Position numbers and translations under genes: made by a program. The notes beneath the pieces were generated by a model. It saw only the letters and a list, made by a program, of their open reading frames with translations, did no database searches and was not told the DNA's origin. Below, piece by piece: positions 38,399 to 49,892 of a stretch of 64,000 nucleotides of DNA. The first letter of the stretch is position 1, and every line of letters starts with the position of its first letter. The DNA is from Amphiduros pacificus. Taxonomy: Eukaryota; Annelida; Polychaeta; Phyllodocida; Hesionidae. The stretch is from assembly GCA_949316495.1 (NCBI GenBank), contig OX439002.1, forward strand, positions 14,068,001 through 14,132,000, in the 5' to 3' direction.

Positions 38399-39047
38399 GT
38401 ACCATAAATTGAGAAAATGGGTTTGGAATGTCTCTTGCAGCGAAGCACTTATCGTCAGCAAACACCCACCTGAGCATATTTCTTTTGTAATTACATTACA
38501 ACTTCATTTACTTATCTTAAATTTAGATGTACCGCAAAAGAAGATCCAGGTCACATTTTCCAATCTAGTAGAATAAGGATTTAAAATTCGCTCAAGGTTT
38601 ATCTAACCAAATCATCAAATTCCACATTCATTCATTTAGGGTACAGGATCGATTTATTTTAACATCTGAAAATGTGAACATGGCTGATTAAAAATTAGCC
38701 CATGAAACTCTTGATCCATTGATGTTACTATTAATATTGTTGGAAGAACTTATTATTGAGGAAAGTAACTACTAATTTTCCCTCTGCCTTGTCGACCACG
38801 CCTGAAACTAATATTTTGACCTTCAAGATCACAAAATATAATATTGCTTTTGGAGCTTCTATTTTCAATACTTTTAAATGGAATGATATTCTCATAAAAA
38901 AATATAACATAGTTGTCTCACGAAAAAAGTTCTCTTTGTGTATAAAATAGCAGATATGCATGAAGATATCAAGTTAACGATCATTTTGAATGATAATCAA
39001 GGATTAGATGGGGTTACCTCCCCGTGGCACCATTCAGCCTGCACCAT

Positions 39048-39075
39048 GGCCAATACCCCGTAACAGGTATTGGCC
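39048..39075. repeat. perfect 10-bp hairpin flanked by a short direct repeat
   Basis: ggccaatacc, 8-bp loop, ggtattggcc; cctgcacca sequence occurs on both sides. Intergenic. Confidence 0.7.
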
Positions 39076-39179
39076 TGCACCACACCACATAAAAAAATCT
39101 TCGAATAGGTGGTACCATAGAACCCGCATTATGGTTTATTTCCTGTTGTGAAACATCTTGCTAATAATAGTTGCATCAC

Positions 39180-39470
39180 AGAACTCAGGCTAACACTAGC
39201 AATCTATAGAAAGTCTATTACATATTATGTTAATGCTTATGGCATCATAGAGCCTATGCTAATTGGATATCAAATCGTTGCATGAGAGAGCCTATTACAC
39301 ATTATGCTAATGACAATGGCACCATAGAACCTAAGCTAACTGGATATGCTAATGTTCATGGCATCACAGAACCTATGCTACCTGGATATTAAAACGTTGT
39401 ATGTGAGAGCCTATTTCACATTTTGCTTATCCCTATAGCTTAAAAGAACCTATGTTAATTGCATATCTAA
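39180..39470. repeat. irregular degenerate repeat cluster
   Basis: Three to four loose copies of a block with gaacctatgctaattggata, aacgttg, gtgagagcctatt and cacattatgctaatg, separated by 45-120 bp. An old tandem or nested duplication. Confidence 0.55.
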
Positions 39471-39659
39471 CATTTGCGTCCATATACATTCATTCCACAT
39501 CCCTTGAGATAACTTTAGACATAACTTTAGATTTTGTCCACCAGGTGGCACACCTATCACGTCCGCGGACAGAGTTGTTAGGGGAGCGATAACCAGTTTA
39601 ATCATTTTAGATATGAGGTTTTTGTGTGAGGTTTGAAATAATAACACTGTAGAATTAAA

Positions 39660-39900
39660 CGTTTGGTCAAGTGAAAAGTTGTAATTCGAGGAGATAGAAA
39701 CTTAAAAGTCAATGAGACAGAGACTTAAAGTTAAGGAAGATAGATAATAGAGAAACTTAAAGATTGAGAAGATAGAGATTTAAAGGTGAAGAAATAGAGT
39801 AAAGAAGATACAGAATTAAAGGTAAAGAAGATAAAAATTGGAGGTAGAGAACATAGATACTTGAAGATAAAGTAGTATGAAAGTTAAGAATGGAGATAGT
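39660..39900. repeat. purine-rich degenerate repeat
   Basis: About 240 bp with loose repeats of agagacttaaaggt and gaagatag, strongly A/G-biased on the plus strand. No coding frame. Confidence 0.6.
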
Positions 39901-40088
39901 AGATGGAGATATTAAAAATGGTACTTTATAACTCCGCATTAATTGCTTCGGTAGCAATGATAGCAGTTCAATTTTCTCACAACCTCTGGTTGATATTTGA
40001 TATCATTTGGAATTTTCTGAGTCATATATATTCGTCTTGCCCACAAATGATATCATGCAGTCATTATGATATCATGCAGTCCAGATGT

Positions 40089-40774
40089 CAGGGGCCCACC
40101 ACTACCAACTTCGTTAAAAATTGAAATAGAGATGTGAAACTTGGGCAGAGTATGTTATAGAATGTTGTGAACAACATATCACTCAGCTAAAAAATTTTTT
40201 TTCCAATATGCATTTTTAGTATTTTCTAGAAGGAAATATTTTTTAAAATACCAGCCAGCTACACCTTGTGATTTTGGCTGTCAGCTGTTATTTTTTACCA
40301 GCTGTTAAACTTAGCAGCTCCGAATTTGTATGGAATTAACAGCTGTTAACTTTGTTCGTGGATGTTTGTCAATGCCAATTTTCTTTTAACAGTTGGTAAT
40401 GAGCCAATTTCTTTAATAAATAATTAAATGTTAAAAACTTATAATTACAGTAGAAATATCATTAGGGTTGAACAATCTTTGTCAAATACTGTTATTATAA
40501 TATAATTTATTTTTTATTTTGCGGTTTTCAATGGAGAAATTGCCAGTTGGTGTTGAAATCTCAATACTTTACCAGCCAGCCAATTAAATTCATCAGTCTA
40601 TCAACTAGGCCATTTTGAAATGTCAAATGTATTTTGAGCCAGCTGATTCAAACAAAAAAAAGTTCCCAGCTGGTAAACATACCAGCTGGAAATGAAATGC
40701 ATTAGTTACAAGCTGCCAGCCAGAAAAATATGCATATTGGCTCTTTTTGCATATCATATAGTGGTGGGCCCCTG
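40089..40774. mobile_element. 686-bp element with 16-bp terminal inverted repeats, possibly hAT-like
   Basis: Ends caggggcccaccacta (40089-40104) and its exact complement (40759-40774). A terminus beginning CAGGGG suits hAT elements, but no clean 8-bp target duplication is visible. The inside is rich in cagctgttaa and ccagctgg motifs in both orientations and has no transposase. Confidence 0.65.
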
Positions 40775-41379
40775 GGATGTTGATCAGATGGCGGAACAAA
40801 GTGGCGTCTGTATTGATATACATCTAATCTTTCACCATTAACGATCATTCTACAGCCTGCTTTTAATGAATAGTTATAGCTTGTGTCAAATCTTGACGCA
40901 CTTTTTCACCAATGACGGCTGAGAGACAGGAGAGAAACGTCCCGTTATGAGGGGTTGAATAAAATATAAAAATTGAAGATTTTATAGTTGTTGTTTTGCG
41001 TTGGTTAGTTGAATATGGAGGCAATAAGCACAACGACTTATAAAAGGTTTTAAAATTTCTGGAATGAAACCATAGGACTTTACCATAAATTGAATCTTCA
41101 CTAAAACTACGACCAAATACATGTATTTCATCACCTTTATTTTGATCCTGTCATTTGAAAAAAAATGATCTGACGTCAAAAAATGTATTACTAAATGATA
41201 TAAATGAGGAAAGAGAATGAGTCGATGCCCGATTATCAGTGAAATTATAAATTAATTAAATCTCTAAATTTATATCGTCTGCTTCTCACCTGTCTGATCA
41301 TTGAGTCAGTTTTTGATTGACAGGAGGCAGCACTGAACAAATGACCAATCGGGAGGCTCGTTACATACGGGATCAAACG

Positions 41380-41463
41380 TAAACTATGGCGGCCACAGTT
41401 CACCTGGCTTGACTTTCGAAGTGCCAAATTATTTTGATTTCGCCCCATTATCCACTTTTTTCG
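41380..41463 (+). promoter_or_regulatory. candidate untranslated first exon of the KIND gene
   Basis: A short CpG-containing stretch (ggcggccacagttcacc) ending in a strong donor, TTCG|GTAAGTTAACC, near 41463. It is the best plus-strand donor I noticed upstream of the KIND exon at 55.6 kb. It would make the 5-kb minisatellite intronic. Inference only. Confidence 0.25.
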
Positions 41464-44400
41464 GTAAGTTAACCGCTCAAAATTATCATTTTAAACATAG
41501 TGCTTATACACAGTGTATGATTATCATGGTAACTTCACACTAAGAAGGAGAATGCGGCGTGATGAAAGTTGTTTTGGTCCGCGTATGAGTTTTGGCATGC
41601 TCACATTTGATTGACAGTCAAAACACCACAGGTGAATTGTTTTAGTGCCAGCAACGCAAAACGCCATCCTAAACCAAGCTTTCTTGTTCTGTCGGTTCAG
41701 ATATTACTACAACTAGGATGATGTGAATATTGTAACAAAGTACAGTTGTTAAAAATCAATGTTGGTGCATGCAGACTGTAGGCTGTTGGAGTGTTGAGTG
41801 TGACTGGGAGTGTATAATGATGAGCCTGTACAAGTCTGTTGAAGTGGTTGACCCCCGGGGGTTGACCCAAGCCCGGGACTCAAGTTGAGCGCAACCTTGC
41901 CATTGTGTATTACTACATTATTGATGTTTGATGTCCCATTGTAAACAAATCCAGTGGAGTTATATTATTGTTACAAATGTGGAGCAAGAGTTAGCTCTCA
42001 GCGGGATGCCAGTTGGTTTTCCCAAGTTAAGTTTTTTGTTTTTTTTTGCAGTCAAATGATCAACCGTGCAATATTATGATATCTGACTTATTTAAATAAC
42101 TCAGCTCCCTAATGCAATTTACCTGATTATTCTGTTGAATGTTCACTATATACTTTTACCTCCATAATGAAAGGCAGTTACTATGTTTTCTATGAGGAAA
42201 GAAATGTTCTATCAGAAAGGCTGTGGAAAGTGGATATATATTTATAACAGTCAGATGTGATTATGTGTGGTTTTTTCCCATGACATAAGTGAATTGTAAT
42301 GTGAGATGAGATGTCATGTGATTTTAGGGGATAGCTACGGAAGGTATAATTGTCAGATAGGAAGAGATATGGATTTCTGCCATGATAGTGGAAATCAGAG
42401 ACTGGAGTCAGACCGCAGTCTGAATCAATAATAAATCTTTGTTTACTTTCTTGGTACCTCATTTGATGCCATGTGTTAACATTGTAGATAAACAAATAAA
42501 AGAAAGCTACAATGATTACATTTTTAACCAGTTCAAATAAACAATTAATGCAATTAAAGAAGAACATGCATGTCTGAGTTTCACACTAGGTGTTTCTCTA
42601 AGGCTTTCATATAATACTTGTGATAGGAAATTTCAGTGGGTAATTACCAGAATTAACATGAGGTGTTTATCAAGGGTAATATTCTCTGGCTCAGGTCTTA
42701 GATCGTGTGGATAATAAGCTGAGATAATTGGCTTCATACATTTGATTGTCAGAACAAACAAAGAATAACCTCTAGAGCTATAATACCTTATAAATATGTA
42801 CAGGATTAATTTGTTTTTTTGTTTTTTTTTTGCCATGGGTAAAGTAGTCTCACATTCCCAGAGTAGATTGTATCATTTCAAAAGTGATATTGATTATAGA
42901 TACATATTATACAATCTTACACTATAGAATAGAATACACATGGAATACCAAATGAGAGACGTGGTTTGGATGATACAGGGGTGTTGATGACTGCTACATG
43001 TGCTGTTTGTAGGGAGGGGTGACCTCTACATGCAGCACACCTATCTAAAGAATGCCACAGGATGCACCTATCTCCTGGGCTGATTTATAAGGTTCTGCTG
43101 CAGGTCATTTATGTGATATACAACCCACAGCTAGAGCTCAGTGTTTCCTGCATCAGGAAATCTAGACAGCTTCAAATTGCTGGTCTCAGGTAGAGAGTGA
43201 GAGAGATTGATCCACAATCTGATATTGTGTAATGTGCCAGCCACATTGTGCCTTCCCATAATTATTTTATAGCACAAATAAATAAATCTCTGTGGATTCT
43301 GTTTGGATATTAGTGTTTGACAAAGCATTGTATGTATGCCAGGTATTTGTATATGACAAGGTGTGGACTTTGTGGAGGAGATGGTCTGCTTGAGGTTTAC
43401 ACAGCAGCTGCTGGACACAGGAATAGGCTGCAGATGCTGCCCACTGTACATAGAACTCTCCTCCACATCCATAATATTTACCAACTCTTACCCAACACGT
43501 GTTATTCTTATCATGTTCTTTGTGGAGATCAAAGTGTGCACATGAATGATGATTGTCCACCTTTGTTTACATTTCATTGTAAATTACCACTATAACTAGC
43601 TTTCAATGACTATGAATATATGTGAATTAATATCAGTTTCATGTTTCTTTTGTAAAAAGAAAATCTCCAATGTTTTGAGCTGTATTGACAACATTGGAAT
43701 AATTTAAGATTTATAAATGAAAACTGAGAAAAAGGCTTTATAATTTAGTTTAAATATTAAAATATCATTCTCCCTACTAAAATACATTTTTTGAGATCAT
43801 ATCTTTCCAATGTTATGTATGGTCAAGCTATGCAAACTATTTGAAATGTTGAAATAATATTGTTTTAATGCTTTCTTGAAGATTAATATTTTTAATACTT
43901 TATCAATGAATACCTGAACCATGTTAACAAAGCTACATCTAAAATCTAATGATCTGAAAATAAGACAGGATTGTCTGGATAGAAGATATTGAGAATTGAA
44001 AAGATTAGTAACAATAGGTGAAGTTAATTTTTGGGCTAGTGCAGACGTGTGCTTAGATCCCAACCTGTATTAGTTGTACAAACTTAAGGAATTTCACATC
44101 CACACTTCTGCATATTATACTCTATAAATAGGTTAAGAATGTTGATATGGAGGTACTCTTATTTCAAGTATTGGTGCATGGGGTTTTGTTGACATTGCAA
44201 GGTATTAATATTTATGAGCCAATCTCAACAGCACAGTAGAAGATTATCATAAATAGAGGATGATTAGCACTGATGATCACAAGGTCAGATCAACCCTCAA
44301 GTTCTCAATGCTATTTTAATAAATGAATCTGCATATACCATACTTTTCGCACCTAAGATACATTTTTGTGATTGATCATCCTCTGTATATTGCTAAAAAT

Positions 44401-44693
44401 AAGAATATTGAGAGGAATAGACAGGCCCATATATATATAAAAGGTCACAAATTATTAAATTGCACTGAAAAAATATTTCAGTACCATTCATTCATGCTTG
44501 ACCAAAATAGTCATGTAACTGCCAAGTTGGTCACTCATGATTGATTTTATGATCACTTGGGGTTCCTGCTTTAATAAATAAACTAACATGAGTCAAACAA
44601 CAAATTAAGTTTGGATCTAAAACAAAAAATCTACTTTAAATGTTAGGAATAAAAAATGTCATATTATTGCTTTTAATTTTTAGTCAACATCTA

Positions 44694-44783
44694 ACACTGT
44701 TGTTCATTTGTAACACAATATCAACTGATGACCATCTTACACTGTTGTTCATTTGTAACACAATATCAACTGATGACCATGGC
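44694..44783. repeat. 45-bp tandem duplication (two copies)
   Basis: Two adjacent near-identical 45-bp copies starting acactgttgttcatttgtaa and ending actgatgaccat. Intergenic. Confidence 0.85.
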
Positions 44784-46376
44784 ACAAACTAGACTTTTGG
44801 TTTCAACTCATGTTACAAATCAAACAAATGTTCAGCATAAAAAAGGCTCAATAATGTAAAATAAAATGTAAAGGTCTGATAACCATCACTTGAATAATAA
44901 ATGTCACTCAATGACCATGGTAAAAAAAAAAAAAGATTTTATAACACAATCACACAAAATTACATGACCACAGGTGTTTGACACTGATCAGGGAATCCTA
45001 AACCAAGAATAGCACAGTACTCCATTTTACCAGTTCAAACAAGGTCTTAGGAGATCCTTTGATCTTTGGTTTCCAAAGTAAATGTTAGTAAAAAGTACAT
45101 TGGAAACAGATCATGTTCTGTTCTCTACCACCAGGCTGCTGATATTTGGTGCATAGTAGCTTTAACAAGCCTGGATCAGAGATGACTCTCCTCAGCCCTG
45201 CAGATGGTATGAAGTAGAAGGTTGCATATTTGCAAACCAGGGTTGCAATTCTATAAAATTTCATCAAATTAACAAACAATTTGGATGATAAATATGGTAA
45301 GATGTTAGAAGTTCTTCAGAGATAGGAGTTATTAGATGACATAAATACAGTGCGAAGTTGTCATCAGGTATTTTGCTATCAGCAATGAAAAAAATGAAAT
45401 GTTATATATCCATCTGAATCGCCAATATATCATTTCTCTATTTAATAAATGAGAGGAGAAGCAGTATAATCATGCATTGAGTACATACTTGAGCATCAAA
45501 TTAGCATCCTTAATACTTTTTATTACCACAATCAAATAATTCAAATCAAGATTTACACAATAAATTGATCCAAAGGAGAGCAATTGGCACGATTAAGATT
45601 TCTCACATTTATTGAGAATATTACTGGAAACCTAATTAACAGCAGGGTTTGGTGCTTAAACTGCATGTTTGGAAATTGCTTCAAGCAAAAACCAATTTGT
45701 TTTTCAACAGACTATGGGATCTTATTAAAATTGTACCAACATAATCAATAATACATGGAGATTAACTCTGAATATTTCTTAACCTGAGCCATAGCTTTGG
45801 GGTCATATTCCAAAACATTCTTTGGACTGTGGACAAGGTTGGAATAAATATATTCAGCATGATCAGTGGCCATTTAATTTTCTAAATGACCTTTCTGTCA
45901 TTTAGAAATTAAAGAATAATATATATATATATTATATATATATAAATAGTTCATTCATTGTAATGTCTGCTGAGATTGCCACATTCTGATATTTATTTGC
46001 TGATTTTAGAAAATATTGCTTATTTGAGTGACCATTATAATTTGAAAATTTTTAGATTAATTTTTTGCATGATTTCATAACTAGTTCTTGTGAGCATGAT
46101 GATATTAAACGCTGTAAACTATGATATATTGAAGCACCCTTACCATCATGTCAGGTTTTGGTTGTTGCTGATGGTTTCATTCAGTGACCAGGGTACGTAA
46201 GGTGTGATTCCCATCCACAAAATGAGATGCTTGCATGACTGACTGACACATTTCAGAAGAGTCTCAGATCTAATTTCCCACACACTCAGTGAGATGAGAT
46301 GTATCCTCATAATGGGCAGGAAGAAGGGATACTAATCTACATCATATATCACATCATGTGCATGGAATAGATACCA

Positions 46377-46612
46377 TATTTACTCGAATATAAGACAAGG
46401 TTTTCAGACCCAAACCTTTAGTTAATGTTTGGGGAGGGGGGGTCGTCTTATACATGATGGCAACCTGTGGATGATGATTTACGCCAAGAATAATTGACTT
46501 TCATCAGCGTGAAAAGTAAATGAACTTCTCTCATACTGTCCAGATACAAATTTCCCCATACGGCAATTTGGGGGTCGTCTTATACACGAGTTGTCTTATA
46601 TTCGAGTAAATA
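46377..46612. mobile_element. 236-bp MITE with 22-bp perfect terminal inverted repeats
   Basis: The ends 46377-46398 and 46591-46612 are exact reverse complements, with core tactcgaatataagac. The inside matches the left part of the element at 49089 (cctgtgga, gtgaaaagtaa, catactgtccagatacaaa), so it looks like an internally deleted member of that family. No coding capacity. Confidence 0.8.
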
Positions 46613-49088
46613 CAGTAAATCACATGTATAAATGCAAGGTAGAAATCTATGATATGACCCTAGTCTATGACCTTTCCCAAAGCCGATATTCTTTCCTTTC
46701 ACTGACTGAATTGTATGCCCCCTCTATGCCTATGTTTCTATGCCATAATCCATGACCAAATGGTTATTCTTTTTAAGAAAGAGATAAGAAATTGTTATCA
46801 CCATTCACAAAGCAGAGTGATGACATAGATTTACTCCTTCTCAGTCTACCTCAAACGTCACAGTGACAAGCTATAGCCCAAGATCTGATTTCTTTTCAAT
46901 TTTGTACCAACACTGAAAACCAATTCTGATAAATGAATGAATTACAAGTGTAAATTTACTCCATTATCAGGAAATTCAATTTTATTTATCCCTGGTCTTG
47001 ACAATTTTGTTCTTTATTAATGAAAAATTCTTAACTTCTCAAGCATACAAGGTATTTAATTATTTAATGGTAAAGGATTATTAACTGGTAAATATAAATG
47101 GATGTTATTGCATTGCAATAGGAATTGTGGTTGCTAAAAATATGTTTACCAGAATAATACAAATTTTGATGTGAGGCCCGTGAGCCCCAGAATAGAGGAT
47201 AGTGGTATGTCATTACAAGTTGTCACAAGTAGTGCATTATGAAATGATTACAGATTAGGGAATCAAGAAAATGCAACATCTTTCAAAAATGTTCACATAT
47301 ATCAATGAGTTTAGTCAGTCATTTTCGCCCCTCCCTGTAAGACTATGTATTGGTCTTTTGGTACCTGTTTCCAGGGTACTTTCACTGTGTGTTTTCCAAA
47401 GGCACCAAAAAATTGGGTACCACATCATCATGACCTACCTATTCAAAATGGACTGGGCCCCTTGCTGACCATATTGATCCATGTGCAACCCATACACCTT
47501 TGGTCTTGCATGAGCTCTGACAGTCAGATTATTGACCATGATGTCAATATGCCTTTATGATGCAGTATTAGAGCCCTGTCACCCTGGAAATAACAGCTAC
47601 CGAACACAATAGTTTCAACCCGTGGTAAATCCCTGATGTGACTTGTTGAAACCAATGCTAGGAGCCACATCACCATGTATTTCACTTTCCAGTTCGTCGA
47701 TTCAAATTATAACATGTTTCAAATTTTGGGTGTTATCACAGATTGGGTTTTGAGGGGACATATGTTAGTTTCAGATTGACTTGACTTCAGATATACAAGA
47801 TATTAGTACCTGACAGGTATGGCATATATGTACCTGACAGGTATGGTATATATGTGTGTTTGTCTAGATGCTTGTAAGAATATGGTCTGACATTAAGGTA
47901 GTGCTTCAGTGGTTATCCTGACTTATTCAATAAGATTTTTTAAGAGACCTCAGTACTTAATAAATTTCATTTAAATGATACATCCATTAAATGCTATATC
48001 CATTAAATGCTATATCCATTAATGGCCACACAAGAGTTGAATGAAGCTAAACATTAATTGGTCAATCCATTATTGTCTGAAATCCCAAATTCCAACACAA
48101 TCAACTTTAATGGTCTTAAAATCATTTGCAGTTGGTGGAGTAGAAATGTTCTAGATTTCTCCTTACAATCATGTAAATTAGGCATGCTAGACATTTTAAG
48201 ATATATCAGTGCTCATTAATTGTCAGAGTATTCACAAAGTGCTAAGAGATGTCATCTGGTGTATTAAGGATCAGCCCCCTGTATATTAAATCAAGCTTGA
48301 GTGTGAGTCAGAACTGAGTAGCTCAGTGGTGTAATATGGAGTAGGTGAGGCCATATTTGGTGGTGATGACAATGTGGGATTATCATAATCTAATCCTAAT
48401 TGTGGGTCAGTGTTGTCAACTGAAGTGAATCTTTGTTTAGCAGTAGAATCAGTGGATATTATGTTTCAGCAGACAGCTCCATCTTGTGTGAATGTAGAGA
48501 ACTGGATTGTGATGGACATTTAGATGTATTAAGTCTCTATCTGAGGCAGTAAGGCTATAGACCCAACATTCCTTATAACTTACATTGCATTGCATCTATT
48601 CCTTGCAATTTGATACGTATGTGAGAAATTGTACTTTTTTTCCATAAGTACAAAACATTGGCCATTTTATGAGCATCTGATGAATAACACACAATGACAA
48701 AGGATGGCACATTTTGTTCTTGAATATTTGAAACTCTTCAATGTCTTTTATAGGACCTAAGATTTTGGTGATTGTAGTGGCACATGATCAACATCCAACA
48801 AGATGTCAGTATGTCTAACTGAGCCACTGAATTGTGATATGCAATCACTTGTAAGCAAATTTGAGTCGAAAAGGTTGAAATTGATTAAACCCATTGGAAA
48901 GCTTTAATTTGACAAATTGCTCTTTTGCTAATTTGATTTTAATCAAGATGTCAATTGGAATTTTGCCCATTACACATTCCTAGAGTTTCTTCTAATTAAT
49001 GGGAACTGGTGGAAATGTACAGCTATTGGAAATAATCTTATTACTAGATGGTTTTTCTGTTTCTCTGAGGGGTTTAAGAGATGTACCA

Positions 49089-49892
49089 TACTTACTCGAA
49101 TATAAGACAAGGTTTCGTACTCAAACCTTCAGTTAAAGTTTGGGGGGTCATCTTATACATGAGGGCAACCTGTGGACGGTGATTTACGGCAAGAACAATG
49201 GACTTTATCAGTGTGAAAAGTAAGTAAACTTCACTCATACTGTCCAGATACAAACTCCCCCAACGGCGATATAATTAATATTTTTGACTTATAATACACA
49301 TAGAAATATTTTACCGCGTCTCAACAGTAGTTCACCTTCATTTAATAAGTGTAAATTATGCAAAGGTCGGAGAAAATGTCAGTTTAACAATAAATATGCT
49401 TACTCAACATGAGTTCGCCATTCTGAAAAACAGAAGTGATGGGGAGAAGTTCTTATTATTGGCGTGAAAACGGTCGGAGCATATTAAATCACATTGAAAT
49501 ATTAATATATTGCGCAATGATGAATCCCTGACACTACTTAAATACAAAGACTCGGGGATCCATCATTGCACAATATTTTAATATTTCAATGGGAATGAAT
49601 ACGCTTTGGTGGCACTCCTATCGTTTTTGTGTCAAAAGAATAAGATCTTCTCCCCATGTTGCGTAAGCATATTTACGTTAAGGTCAAGGACGTGGAGAAT
49701 TCTTGATCTGTGAAGCATAATTTGTGATAATATTGGGTAAATATTTATCATTTAAAACACAATTAAAATCGCTTCACTATGTCCAATATTTGAAATTATG
49801 AAAATTCTTAATGAAAACGCTTTGTTTTGATGCTAATGTCAAGGACGTCATGGACATCATATTTATGTTTTGCCATAAATCACCATCCACAG
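49089..49892. mobile_element. fold-back DNA transposon cut short by the 52-bp array
   Basis: The left end (49089-49110) has the same terminal motif, tactcgaatataagac after one variant base, as the small element at 46377. The body is a large imperfect palindrome centred near 49540: ctgtggacggtgatttacgg at about 49167 pairs with ccataaatcaccatccacag at 49873-49892, and ggggagaagttcttatt pairs with a stretch near 49650. The expected right terminal repeat is absent; the minisatellite begins instead. No transposase seen. Confidence 0.7.

Larger units (their letters stand above)
37500..49088. other. gene-poor intergenic region
   Basis: About 11.5 kb with no supported exon besides the candidate first exon near 41.4 kb. 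It contains the two inverted-repeat elements at 40089 and 46377, small duplications (44694; gtacctgacaggtatgg twice near 47811-47853) and low-complexity tracts. The lectin promoter should be just right of 37499; no core motif was recognised. Confidence 0.5.

Noticed and set aside
43131-43595. Overlapping ORFs on both strands near 43.3 kb
   Set aside because: No domain, no splice context and no repeat; composition fits chance.
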